A DNA stretch of 64,000 nt from Duganella sp. Leaf126 (GTDB lineage: Bacteria > Pseudomonadota > Gammaproteobacteria > Burkholderiales > Burkholderiaceae_D). Position 1 is the first letter of the stretch; each line of letters starts with the position of its first letter. Location: the NCBI RefSeq assembly GCF_001423125.1, contig NZ_LMNW01000012.1, positions 248,656 through 312,655 of the forward strand, written 5' to 3'. The position numbers and the translations under genes were made by a program. Below are positions 7,496 to 18,270 of this stretch, one piece after another. The notes beneath the pieces were generated by a model that ran no database searches, had not been told where the DNA came from, and worked only from the letters and a program-made list of their open reading frames with translations.

Positions 7496-9253
7496 ATGCC
7501 AACTACCTTCCCGTTCCACCGGCGCGCCGCGCTCGCCGTCGCCATCGCCAGCAGCTGCGCCGCTTCTTGCGGCGGCGCCAGTGCGGCCGACATCAAGCTC
7601 AATCAGCTGGGCTTTCTGCCCGGCGCCGTCAAGGTAGCGGTGGTGCCGGAGACGGGCGCCACGACGTTCAGCGTGATCCGCGCCGCAGGGGGGACCGGAG
7701 GTGGGACGGTGGTGCTGCAAGGGACGCTGAGCGCCGCCAGGTCGGCGCCGGAGTCGGGCGAGACGGTGCGGCAGGCCGATTTTTCCACGCTGACCACGGC
7801 GGGCCGCTACCAGCTGCGCGTGGCCGGACTGCCCGATTCGCTGCCGTTCGACGTTTCGGCCAGCGCCTTCCAGGCGCTCAATGCCGGTGCGATCCGCGCC
7901 TATTACTACAACCGCGCCAGCATTGCGCTCGACCGGCAGCACGCCGGCGTGTACGCGCGCGCGGCCGGCCACCCGGATACCAGCGTGATGGTGCACGCTT
8001 CGGCCGCGTCGAGCGCGCGCCCGGCCGGCACCATCATCTCCAGTCCCAAGGGCTGGTACGACGCCGGCGACTACAACAAGTACATCGTCAATTCCGGTAT
8101 CTCGACCTACACGCTGCTGGCCGCGTGGGAAGACTTCCCGGCCCAGTTCCGCCAGCAGGCGCTCAATATTCCGGAGAGCGGCAACGGCATTCCCGACCTG
8201 CTCAATGAAACGCTGTGGAACCTGCAGTGGATGCTGACCATGCAGGACCCCAACGACGGCGGCGTGTACCACAAGCTCACCGACAAGAGCTTCGACGGCT
8301 TCGTGATGCCGGCCGACGCCCACCAGCAGCGTTACGTGGTGCAGAAGACCACCGCCGCCGCACTCGATTTTGCCGCCGTGATGGCCACCGCCAGCCGCGT
8401 CCTCGCGCCCTATGACAAGCAGCTGCCCGGTCTGGCCGCGCGCATGCGCACGGCTGCCGAACGCGCGTGGCGCTGGGCCAATGCCAATCCCAGGGCGTAC
8501 TACCAGCAGCCGGCCGACATCAAGACCGGCGAGTATGGCGACCAGGACGTGCGCGACGAATTCGCGTGGGCTGCCGCCGAACTGTTCATCACCACCGGCG
8601 ACGCCGCGTATTACCAGGCCATGCAGGCGCCGACCGTGCAGGCCACGGTGCCGTCGTGGGGCCAGGTGGACAGCCTGGCGTGGATGTCGCTGGCGCGCCA
8701 CCGCCAGCACCTGGCGGCGGTCGCCGACCAGGCCCTGATCGCCAGCCGCATCGATACCTTGTCGAGCCAGCTGGCGGCGGTCAGCCAGCGCTCGGCCTAC
8801 GGCACCGCGATGCAGGCTGCCGATTACGTCTGGGGCAGCAATGCCATGGTGCTGAACCAGGCCATGGTGCTGCTGCACGGCTACCGCCTGACCGGCAAGC
8901 GCACCTACCTCGACGCGGCGCAGGCCAATTTCGACTACATCCTCGGCCGCAACGCCGTCGATATCTCGTTCGTCACCGGGTTCGGCGCGCGCTCGACGCT
9001 GCACCCGCACCACCGGCCGTCGGAAGCGGACGGCATCGCCGCGCCGGTGCCCGGTTTCGTGGCCGGCGGGCCCCAGCCCGGCCGCGAAGACCAGAAGGAC
9101 TGCAAGGCCAGCTACGCCTCGACCTTGCCGGCACGCGCTTACCTCGATGATGTCTGTTCATATGCCAGCAACGAGGTGGCCATCAACTGGAATGCGCCGC
9201 TGGTGTACGTATCGGCGGCCCTGCAGGCGCTGACGCCGGCACCTGCCAAGTGA
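7496..9253 (+). CDS. Glycoside hydrolase family 9 (endoglucanase-type), exported
   Basis: A 585-residue enzyme. Signal peptide (HRRAALAVAIASS, cleavage near ASA-ADI), then an N-terminal immunoglobulin-like CelD_N domain (about 30-115, beginning IKLNQLGFLP), then the GH9 catalytic (alpha/alpha)6 barrel. Key residues are visible: the DAGDYNKY motif holding the base aspartates, the GFGARSTLHPHHRPSE region, and the acid Glu in NEVAINWNAPLVY. The ATG at 7496 gives a clean signal peptide; earlier in-frame ATGs add no sensible sequence. It acts on beta-1,4-glucan or similar chains in the periplasm or outside the cell. The gene stands alone before the trehalase gene. Confidence 0.9.
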   Translation: MPTTFPFHRRAALAVAIASSCAASCGGASAADIKLNQLGFLPGAVKVAVVPETGATTFSVIRAAGGTGGGTVVLQGTLSAARSAPESGETVRQADFSTLTTAGRYQLRVAGLPDSLPFDVSASAFQALNAGAIRAYYYNRASIALDRQHAGVYARAAGHPDTSVMVHASAASSARPAGTIISSPKGWYDAGDYNKYIVNSGISTYTLLAAWEDFPAQFRQQALNIPESGNGIPDLLNETLWNLQWMLTMQDPNDGGVYHKLTDKSFDGFVMPADAHQQRYVVQKTTAAALDFAAVMATASRVLAPYDKQLPGLAARMRTAAERAWRWANANPRAYYQQPADIKTGEYGDQDVRDEFAWAAAELFITTGDAAYYQAMQAPTVQATVPSWGQVDSLAWMSLARHRQHLAAVADQALIASRIDTLSSQLAAVSQRSAYGTAMQAADYVWGSNAMVLNQAMVLLHGYRLTGKRTYLDAAQANFDYILGRNAVDISFVTGFGARSTLHPHHRPSEADGIAAPVPGFVAGGPQPGREDQKDCKASYASTLPARAYLDDVCSYASNEVAINWNAPLVYVSAALQALTPAPAK

Positions 9254-9341
9254 GCGCGTCAGCGGGACGTAGCGGTATTCGCTGCTGAGGTAACATCGAG
9301 TCCGAGACGCGCCACCGGGAGCGCGCCACGGAGGAGAGACG

Positions 9342-10958
9342 ATGAAGGGAAACAAGCGCGTACCTGCTGCGCTGCTGCTGGCAGCGGCCTGGCTGGCAGC
9401 GACCGGCCAGGCCGCTGCACAGACGACGCCCGCGCAAGGCGCCAGCAAATCTGACGTCATGCCGGACGTTCCCACGCCGCAGCAGCTGTTCGGTCCACTG
9501 TACCAGGCGGTGCAAACCGCCCACATCTACCCCGACGCCAAGACCTTTGCCGATGCCGTGCCGAAGGCCGATCCGCAAGCGATCCTGGCGCAGTACCGGC
9601 AGCAGCAACCGCGCGACAAGGCGGCGCTGCAAGCCTTCGTGGAACGCCACTTCACCCTGCCGGCGCCAGCCGCCATCACGCTGCGCCAGCACATCGCCTC
9701 GCTGTGGCCGGTGCTCACGCGCCCGCCGCTCGATCCGCCCAGGTGGTCGTCGGCCTTGCCGCTGCCGGCCAGTTACGTGGTGCCGGGCGGGCGCTTTCGC
9801 GAAATTTATTACTGGGATTCGTATTTCACGATGCTGGGCTTACAGGCCGACCACCGCAGCGACCTGGTCGAGTCGATGATCGTCGGCTTCCAGAGCCTGA
9901 TCGAGCGTTACGGCCACATCCCCAACGGCACCCGCAGCTATTACCTGAGCCGCTCGCAGCCGCCGTTCTTCGCGGCCATGGCGCAACTCAAGCCGCTCGG
10001 CGACACCGCTGCCGATGCGCGCCTGCTGGCCGCGCTCAGGCGCGAGCACGATTACTGGATGCGCGGTGCTGCGTGCCTGCCGCAGAGCGGGCAGGGCGCC
10101 TGCGAACACGTGGTACGCCTGGCCGACGGCACCATCCTCAACCGCTACTGGGATGCCAAAGACACGCCGCGCGACGAGGCCACCCAGCCCGACCTCGACA
10201 CGGCCCGCGACAGCGGCCGCTCGACACCCGAACTGTTCCGCGACCTGCGCGCGGCGGCCGAGAGCGGCTGGGACTTTTCGTCGCGCTGGCAGGACGATCC
10301 GCAGCGCCTGGCCACCGTGCACACGACCGCGATCGCGCCGGTGGACCTGAACAGCCTGCTCTACCAGCTCGAAGGCGAAGTGGCGCGCCGCTGCGAAGCT
10401 GCGCACGACACGGCGTGCGCCGCGCAGTACCGGCAGGCCAGCGCGACCCGCGCGGCGGCCATCCAGCGCATCTTCTGGGTCGGCGCCGAGCAGCGCTATG
10501 CCGACTACGACCTGCGCCACCAGCGCCCTACCGCGGTGCTGAGCGCGGCCACCTATTACCCGCTGTGGGTCGGCATCGCCACGCCGGCGCAGGCGGCAGC
10601 CGTGGCCGACACCACCCGGCGCCAGCTGCTGGCCGAAGGCGGCGTACGCACCACCTTGCTGCGCACGGGCCAGCAATGGGACGCCCCCAACGGCTGGGCG
10701 CCGCTGCAGTGGATCGCCGTCGATGGCCTGTCCCGCTACGGCCACACCGCCCTGGCGCGCGACATCGCCGGACGCTGGGTCAACACCGTCCACCGCACCT
10801 GGCTGGAAACGGGCAAGCTGCTGGAAAAATACGATGTCGAAGAACGCAAGACCGGCGGCGGCGGCGAATATCCGACCCAGGACGGCTTCGGCTGGACCAA
10901 CGGCGTCACCAGCGCGCTGCTCGAGCGGTATCCGGACCTTGGCCGGGAGCGAGAATAG
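9342..10958 (+). CDS. treA: Periplasmic alpha,alpha-trehalase (GH37)
   Basis: A 538-residue enzyme that hydrolyses trehalose to two glucoses. The signal peptide ends near AAA-QTT. Both trehalase signatures are present: PGGRFREIYYWDSY at about residues 148-161 and QWDAPNGWAP at about 445-454. The Gly-rich GGGGEYPTQDGFGWTNG segment near the C terminus is also typical. GGAGGAGA precedes the ATG. Length fits the family. It follows the GH9 gene by 88 bases on the same strand; coupled expression is possible but not shown. Confidence 0.94.
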   Translation: MKGNKRVPAALLLAAAWLAATGQAAAQTTPAQGASKSDVMPDVPTPQQLFGPLYQAVQTAHIYPDAKTFADAVPKADPQAILAQYRQQQPRDKAALQAFVERHFTLPAPAAITLRQHIASLWPVLTRPPLDPPRWSSALPLPASYVVPGGRFREIYYWDSYFTMLGLQADHRSDLVESMIVGFQSLIERYGHIPNGTRSYYLSRSQPPFFAAMAQLKPLGDTAADARLLAALRREHDYWMRGAACLPQSGQGACEHVVRLADGTILNRYWDAKDTPRDEATQPDLDTARDSGRSTPELFRDLRAAAESGWDFSSRWQDDPQRLATVHTTAIAPVDLNSLLYQLEGEVARRCEAAHDTACAAQYRQASATRAAAIQRIFWVGAEQRYADYDLRHQRPTAVLSAATYYPLWVGIATPAQAAAVADTTRRQLLAEGGVRTTLLRTGQQWDAPNGWAPLQWIAVDGLSRYGHTALARDIAGRWVNTVHRTWLETGKLLEKYDVEERKTGGGGEYPTQDGFGWTNGVTSALLERYPDLGRERE

Positions 10959-11023
10959 GACAGCGACCGACGCGTTGCTGAGACGGAATCGATCGCTGCG
11001 ATTTCGTGTTTCGTTTATTTCGA

Positions 11024-11030
11024 TTAGAAT
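11024..11030 (+). promoter_or_regulatory. Possible -10 element for the toxin-antitoxin pair
   Basis: TTAGAAT lies about 38 bases before the antitoxin start in a locally AT-richer stretch. A clear -35 is not visible (TTTCGT at about 17 bases is weak). Low confidence. Confidence 0.25.
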
Positions 11031-11067
11031 GGCAGCAACCAAATTTATTGGACGGGGGATGCTTGCC

Positions 11068-11529
11068 ATGAACATGCCAATTCTTCCTGTGACGCTGCCT
11101 ACCACCGGCGACATCGCATTGGCGAGGGAGTCCGGCCGCGCCTTATCGGCTGTGTTACGCAGCCGTGAGACATCCCAGCAAATTGATTTTTACGACGAGC
11201 AGGGCAGCGTCAAAGCAGTCAGTATTCCGACGTCGGCACTGCGGCTGCTGGTGGACATCCTGACGGAAATCGGACAAGGCAACGCGGTGTCGATGATACC
11301 CGTCCACGCCGAGCTGACCACGCAGCAAGCAGCAGATATGCTCGGCGTCTCCCGACCCTTCCTGATCCGGTTGCTGGAAAATGGTGATATACCTTTCCAC
11401 AAGACTGGCGCGCATCGGCGGGTGCGCTTTCAGGATGTGATGGACTATAAGCAGCGTGTCGATGGCGAGCGTCGCGTCGCGCTCGAGGAGTTAAGCCGTC
11501 AGGCACAGGAGCTCGGTTTAGGGTATTGA
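11068..11529 (+). CDS. HTH (excisionase-type) antitoxin
   Basis: A 153-residue protein. The C-terminal half (about 85-135) has a MerR/excisionase-like helix-turn-helix: LTTQQAADMLGVSRPFLIRLL followed by the wing HKTGAHRRVRF and DVMDYK. The N-terminal half resembles the partner-binding part of such antitoxins. I chose the ATG at 11068, eight bases after GGGGGA; ATGs at 11059 and 11029 are alternatives. A PIN-domain gene begins two bases after the stop. Its role is to repress the pair and neutralise the PIN toxin. Base composition is lower in GC than the flanks, suggesting horizontal transfer. Confidence 0.82.
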   Translation: MNMPILPVTLPTTGDIALARESGRALSAVLRSRETSQQIDFYDEQGSVKAVSIPTSALRLLVDILTEIGQGNAVSMIPVHAELTTQQAADMLGVSRPFLIRLLENGDIPFHKTGAHRRVRFQDVMDYKQRVDGERRVALEELSRQAQELGLGY

Positions 11530-11531
11530 TC

Positions 11532-12104
11532 ATGAGCGCGCACTTCACGGTCGTGTATGACGCCTGCGTTCTGTACCCGGCACCGCTACGCGACTTGTTG
11601 ATGCACCTTGCGCTATCGGATCTATACCGCGCCCGCTGGAGTGAGCTGATTCATGACGAATGGACGCGCAACGTCCTGGCTAATCGTCCTGATCTCAATG
11701 CTGGTCAGCTGAACCGGACACGCCAATTGATGAACGCGCATGTCCGCGACAGCTTGGTCAGCGGCTTCGATTATCTTATTCTGTCCGTGAGCTTGCCTGA
11801 TCCCGCCGATCGCCACGTTGTCGCTGCGGCGATCCATTGTGGCGCCGCACTGATTGTGACATTCAATCTCAAGGATTTTCCGCAAACGGCTTTGCTTCCG
11901 TATCAGCTTGCAGCGCAACATCCCGACGATTTCATCATCGACCTTCTGGATCTCCACACTGCAGCGGTGCTGCAGGCAGTGGCAAACCACCGCCGGTCCT
12001 TGAAGAACCCGCCCAAGACTGCGTCGGAATATCTCGATACGCTATTGGCGCAAGGACTGACGCAAACCGTGGCGGGATTGCGCCGCTGGTCGATCGCCAT
12101 CTGA
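11532..12104 (+). CDS. PIN-domain toxin (putative ribonuclease)
   Basis: A 190-residue PIN-domain protein. Acidic residues sit where PIN nucleases place their metal ligands: the N-terminal VVYDACVLYP, a central DPADRHVVAAAI, and LIVTFNLKDFP. The start lies immediately after the antitoxin stop with AGGG upstream. The C-terminal third (about 130-190) extends beyond a minimal VapC (about 130-140 residues), as in the longer PIN toxins paired with excisionase-like antitoxins. It is predicted to cleave RNA when free. The target is unknown. Codon usage is less GC-rich than neighbours. Confidence 0.82.
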   Translation: MSAHFTVVYDACVLYPAPLRDLLMHLALSDLYRARWSELIHDEWTRNVLANRPDLNAGQLNRTRQLMNAHVRDSLVSGFDYLILSVSLPDPADRHVVAAAIHCGAALIVTFNLKDFPQTALLPYQLAAQHPDDFIIDLLDLHTAAVLQAVANHRRSLKNPPKTASEYLDTLLAQGLTQTVAGLRRWSIAI

Positions 12105-12210
12105 ACAGAGGGCTGTCGTCACGGCAATTTAGTTGGTCATCGGAGCCGCGAACCACGTCGGCTGGTTTAGAATGCTGCACGATCGTTCAACCTTGCCGAA
12201 AGACCAAATA

Positions 12211-12864
12211 ATGCACGAATTTCTGACCTTGCTGGGCGCCTGGTTCCTGCACCTCGATGTGCACCTGTCCGAACTGGTGGCGGCATATGGCCACTGGATT
12301 TACCTGCTGCTGTTCGCCGTGATCTTCATTGAAACCGGGGTGGTGATCATGCCCTTCCTGCCCGGCGATTCGCTGCTGTTCATCGCCGGCGCGCTGGCCG
12401 CCAAGGGGCTGTTCGATCCGTGGATCCTGTTCTTCCTGCTGCTGACGGCTGCCGTGACCGGCGACGCGCTCAATTTCGCCATCGGCACCTATGTGCGGCG
12501 CAAGGCGGTCGATACCTCGCGCATTCCGTTCCTGAAGGCCGAGCACATCGTGCTGACGCAGAAATTCTTCGAGCGCCATGGCGGCAAGACCATCATCCTG
12601 GCCCGCTTCGTGCCGATCGTGCGCACGCTGGCGCCATTCGTCGCTGCCCTCGGCTCGATGCCGGCGCGCGTGTTCTTCACGTACAACGTCGTGGGCGGCC
12701 TGGTCTGGGTCGGCAGCCTGCTGCTGGCCGGCTACCTGTTCGGCAATATCCCGTGGGTCAGCAACAACCTGACGGCCGTGGTGCTGGCCATCGTGTTCCT
12801 GTCCATCCTGCCCGGCATCGTCGCCTGGCTGCGCTCGCTGGGCAAAAACGCGCGCAGGGTCTAG
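12211..12864 (+). CDS. DedA family membrane protein
   Basis: A 217-residue polytopic inner-membrane protein with the DedA/VTT pattern: FIETGVVIMPFLPGDSLLFIAG (conserved E and PGD), the re-entrant FFERHGGKTIILARFVPIVRTLAPFVAALGSM segment (conserved R residues), then GGLVWVGSLLLAGYLFG. DedA proteins are linked to undecaprenyl-phosphate or phospholipid flipping and membrane homeostasis. The ATG at 12211 gives the usual N terminus; the earlier start at 12133 adds unrelated sequence. A clear ribosome site is not seen. Confidence 0.92.
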   Translation: MHEFLTLLGAWFLHLDVHLSELVAAYGHWIYLLLFAVIFIETGVVIMPFLPGDSLLFIAGALAAKGLFDPWILFFLLLTAAVTGDALNFAIGTYVRRKAVDTSRIPFLKAEHIVLTQKFFERHGGKTIILARFVPIVRTLAPFVAALGSMPARVFFTYNVVGGLVWVGSLLLAGYLFGNIPWVSNNLTAVVLAIVFLSILPGIVAWLRSLGKNARRV

Positions 12865-12916
12865 GCTCTGGCGCAGCAAGCTGGTATCCTGAAGCGCATT
12901 CGAAAAGGGATAAAAA

Positions 12917-13114
12917 ATGAACATGCTGAGCGATGTATCACCGCTGCTGGTTCCCATCGTGGCGCTGCTCGTGCCGATCGCGGGCGTCATTGCCTGGGCC
13001 GTCGTCAAGGTCACTCGGATGAATTTATTGCACGAAACAGCGCGCCATCTGAGTTCGAACGGCCAGCCGATTCCACCCGAGCTACTGGCCGAGATCACGG
13101 GTCACAAGCGTTAG
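12917..13114 (+). CDS. Small single-span membrane protein
   Basis: A 65-residue protein with an N-terminal transmembrane helix (about residues 9-31) and a cytoplasmic tail containing LLHETARHLSSNGQPIPPELL. That tail resembles the end of DUF6249-type small proteins, which is a tentative comparison from memory. AAAAGGGA precedes the ATG. It is followed 43 bases later by a strong terminator shared with icd on the other strand. Function unknown. Confidence 0.7.
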   Translation: MNMLSDVSPLLVPIVALLVPIAGVIAWAVVKVTRMNLLHETARHLSSNGQPIPPELLAEITGHKR

Positions 13115-13157
13115 GCAGTATTGCCGGACGCTGCCGTCTAACCCCATCCGGGCAAAC

Positions 13158-13195
13158 AAAAAACCCTGCAAACCGCGAGGCTTGCAGGGTTTTTT
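13158..13195. terminator. Bidirectional rho-independent terminator
   Basis: Arms 13158-13171 and 13182-13195 are perfectly complementary over 14 bases (A6 CCCTGCAA and TTGCAGGG T6) with a 10-base loop. The A-run/T-run pair gives a poly-U tail in both directions. It ends the small membrane-protein gene on plus and icd on minus. Confidence 0.95.
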
Positions 13196-13224
13196 CTCAG
13201 GGGCAGTCGCCCCGGTGTTGTCGC

Positions 13225-15456
<2,232 letters not shown>

Positions 15457-15704
15457 GTTGATTCCCTCAGTTCATTACCAAATCGGATCGGTGCCAGACG
15501 GCAGGAGTGTTAGTAGTCTATCTAACCCAGACGAATATTTTAGACTGTCCGCGTGACATTTGTGCGAATTCCGTACTCAGCCGCAGCGTTATCTTGGCAA
15601 TTTAATCATTCGGCCGGTCAAAATGGGCGTCGGCGGTTTTGTAACCATGCTAAATTATTGATTAACTAATTTTCCACTGGACATCATTCTCGGCTTGGAA
15701 CAAG
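15457..15704. other. icd / ABC exporter divergent spacer
   Basis: This 248-base divergent spacer presumably carries both promoters. An AT-rich inverted repeat, AAATTA (15652-15657) and TAATTT (15667-15672), lies about 35 bases before the ABC gene and could bind a regulator. I see nothing else. Confidence 0.35.
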
Positions 15705-16478
15705 ATGGGGAATTATCACTTCATCACTGCCGATGCCATGCGCGATCACGCCTTACGCCTGCAATCCCTGTCCAAGTCGTTCGGCCGCCCGGCCGTCGAT
15801 CGCCTCGACCTGGCCGTGCGCCGCGGCGAGTTCTACGCGCTGCTGGGGCCCAATGGCGCCGGCAAGACCACGACCCTGCGCATGGCGACCGGATTGCTGG
15901 CGCCCGACAGCGGCAGCGTCGAGGTGCTGGGCGTGGACATGCTTGACGATCCGGCGGCCGCCAAGCGCGACATGGCCTATCTGCCCGACGAGCCGATGGT
16001 ATACGCCAAGCTCAAGCCCACCGAGTACCTGGAATTCGTCGCCGGGCTGTGGGGCATCGCTGCCCACGAAGCCGAGCCGCGCGCGCGCCACCTGCTCGAC
16101 TGGCTCGACCTCAGCAAGCATGCCCACGAGCTGACCGAAGGTTTTTCGCGCGGCATGAAACAGAAGCTGGCGCTGGCCGGTGCGCTGATCCATGCGCCGC
16201 AGCTGCTGATCCTCGACGAGCCGCTCACCGGCCTCGACGCCGCCGCGGCGCGCCAGGTCAAGGACCTGCTGCAGCAGCACGTCACCGACGGCGGCACCGT
16301 GGTGCTGACCACCCACATCCTGGAGGTCGCCGAGCGGCTGGCCGAACGGATCGGCGTGATCCGCGCCGGGCGCCTGATCGCCGAAGGCACGCTCGACGAG
16401 CTGCGGGCGCTGGCGGGGCTGGGCGCCGGCGGTACGCTGGAAGACGTGTTCCTGCAGCTGACCGGAGAGCCGGCATGA
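15705..16478 (+). CDS. ABC transporter ATP-binding protein
   Basis: A 257-residue ATPase. Walker A GPNGAGKTT at about residues 48-56, signature FSRGMKQKLALAGAL (a degenerate LSGGQ), Walker B LLILDEPLTGLD, and switch His in TTHILEV. The Arg/Lys-rich signature and the partner's topology suggest a type-5 exporter of unknown substrate. The ATG at 15705 has TTGGAA upstream; residue 12 could be an alternative start. The stop overlaps the permease start by ATGA. Confidence 0.88.
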   Translation: MGNYHFITADAMRDHALRLQSLSKSFGRPAVDRLDLAVRRGEFYALLGPNGAGKTTTLRMATGLLAPDSGSVEVLGVDMLDDPAAAKRDMAYLPDEPMVYAKLKPTEYLEFVAGLWGIAAHEAEPRARHLLDWLDLSKHAHELTEGFSRGMKQKLALAGALIHAPQLLILDEPLTGLDAAAARQVKDLLQQHVTDGGTVVLTTHILEVAERLAERIGVIRAGRLIAEGTLDELRALAGLGAGGTLEDVFLQLTGEPA

Positions 16479-18034
16479 TCGGCAAGGGCGCGCCGGGCAG
16501 CACCTGGTGGCTGCTGCGCCACGAGATACGGATGGTCTTCGCTGCCATGCGCAAGGTGCGCGCCAACGGCAAGATCGGCGCCCGGTGGCTTGGCCCGACG
16601 TTTCTGGTCGTGCTGCACCTGGCGTTGCATGGCGTGGCCTTCACGCTGATACCGGAGCTCCACCGGCAGGGGCCGGCGACGGCGCTGGCGGCCATGCTGG
16701 CGACCGCGGCCGTGCTGGTGGGCGTGACGCTGATGCTGGCGGCGGCCTTGCGCGGCAGCGTATCGGCCCTGTTCGAGCGGGGCGACCTCGACCTGCTGTT
16801 GTCGTCGCCGCTGCCGACGGCCAGCATCTTCTTCACGCGCCTGCTGGGCCTGGTCGTCAGCGTGGCCGGCGCCTTCCTGTATTTCCTGGCGCCGTTTGCC
16901 AACGTGGGGCTGCTGACCGGCCACCCGGAATGGCTGGCCTTGTACGTGGTGGTCTTCGCGCTGGCGCTGCTGGTGTCCTCCGGCGCCATGCTGTTGACGC
17001 TGGTCCTGGTGCGCCTGATCGGCGCGCGCCGCACCAAGGTGCTGGTGCAGGTGCTCAGCGCCATTGCCGGCGCGCTGGTGTTCCTGCTGTCGCAGGCGGC
17101 CAACGTCCACGGCGCCATGGGCGAAAGATTGAAATGGCTGGTCCACGGCGACTGGTCCGGCGTGCTGTGGCTCGGTCACGCGGCGCTGGGCCGGCCGCTG
17201 CCGCTGGCGGCGCTGCTGGCAGCCGGCGTGGCGCTGTTTTTCTTTACCACGCGTACCACGCGCGGCTTCTTTGCCAGCGGCGTGCAGCAGGCCGCCGGCG
17301 CGGGCAGGGCAGCGGCAGCGCCGCGCGGTGGCCCGCGCCTCAATTTCACGCGCGGGCTGGTGTGGACCACCATGGTCAAGGAGTGGCGCCTGATCGGGCG
17401 CGACACGCGCCTGATCACCCAGGTGCTGATGCGTCTGCTGTACATGGTGCCGCTCGGTTTCATCGTCTTCAAGAACGCCGACACCATCAGTGCCTCGGCA
17501 GGCGCTGCGATCGTGTTCGTCTGCGCGTCGATGGCCGGTTCGCTGGCCTGGATCACCATCGCCGCAGAAGATGCGCCGGATCTGCTGGCCAGCGCCCCGC
17601 GCAGCGCCGCCGTCATCGAAGGCGCCAAGGTGGCCGCTGCCACGGTGCCGCCGCTGGCACTGGTGGTGCTGCCCGCGCTGTGGCTGCTGGTTCACCGTCC
17701 GCTGGCGGGCCTGGCGGTGTTGCTGACACTGCTGTGCGGTGCGGTCGCCAGCGCCACCATCATCCTGTGGAACTGCCAGCCCGGCAAGCGCAGCGACTTC
17801 AACCAGCGCAGCGGTCGCGGCGTGGGCGGCCTGCTGCAATCGCTGAGCTCATTCGCCTGGGCCGCCACCGTGTGGCTGCTGCTGATGGGGATGGACTACG
17901 CGCCGATGCTGAAATGGAGCCCGCTAGCGCTGGGCGCGGCGCTGCTGATCCTGGGCGTGGCGTGGGCCGTGCGGCAAACCCGGCAGGTACGCGTGCGGCG
18001 CCAGCTGGCGGTAACACAGGTCAAAACGGCTTGA
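16475..18034 (+). CDS. ABC transporter permease (exporter type)
   Basis: A 519-residue membrane protein with about twelve hydrophobic segments in two halves, each beginning with a cytoplasmic stretch (WWLLRHEIRMVFAAMRK and WTTMVKEWRLIGRDTRL). This is the plan of putative ABC exporters with an LLLSSPLP segment after the second helix. Translation is coupled to the ATPase by ATGA. It is likely to form the membrane pore for the upstream ATPase. Substrate unknown. The longer frame starting at 16049 lies out of frame inside the ATPase gene. Confidence 0.85.
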   Translation: MIGKGAPGSTWWLLRHEIRMVFAAMRKVRANGKIGARWLGPTFLVVLHLALHGVAFTLIPELHRQGPATALAAMLATAAVLVGVTLMLAAALRGSVSALFERGDLDLLLSSPLPTASIFFTRLLGLVVSVAGAFLYFLAPFANVGLLTGHPEWLALYVVVFALALLVSSGAMLLTLVLVRLIGARRTKVLVQVLSAIAGALVFLLSQAANVHGAMGERLKWLVHGDWSGVLWLGHAALGRPLPLAALLAAGVALFFFTTRTTRGFFASGVQQAAGAGRAAAAPRGGPRLNFTRGLVWTTMVKEWRLIGRDTRLITQVLMRLLYMVPLGFIVFKNADTISASAGAAIVFVCASMAGSLAWITIAAEDAPDLLASAPRSAAVIEGAKVAAATVPPLALVVLPALWLLVHRPLAGLAVLLTLLCGAVASATIILWNCQPGKRSDFNQRSGRGVGGLLQSLSSFAWAATVWLLLMGMDYAPMLKWSPLALGAALLILGVAWAVRQTRQVRVRRQLAVTQVKTA

Positions 18035-18111
18035 CGATGCCCTGAACAACGGTGGTGCGGCGCAGGTTCTGTACTTGGTACCGGGGCCGGCTGCCGCCCG
18101 GTGTTGCCTGT

Positions 18112-18270
18112 CTCGCTGCTACCCCGGTGCATGCACTGCCGCCGCCAGCAGCGCCGCCTGCCTTGCTAACGCGTCGGCGCATGTACCGACGCCGCCATTT
18201 GCACCGCCGCCTGCGTCGCTAACGCGTCGGCGCATGTACCGACGCCGCCACCAGCAGCGTCGCCCGCAAG
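18112..18270. repeat. 53-bp tandem repeat at the kinase 3' end
   Basis: Units at 18165-18217 and 18218-18270 share an identical first 33 bases; 18112-18164 is a more diverged third unit with a three-base indel. The last unit encodes the final kinase residues (ASVHAPTR and stop), so the middle unit repeats the same tail and stop codon downstream of the gene. The identical part contains ACGCGTCGGCGCATG. It looks like slippage or unequal recombination at the gene end. Confidence 0.75.
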
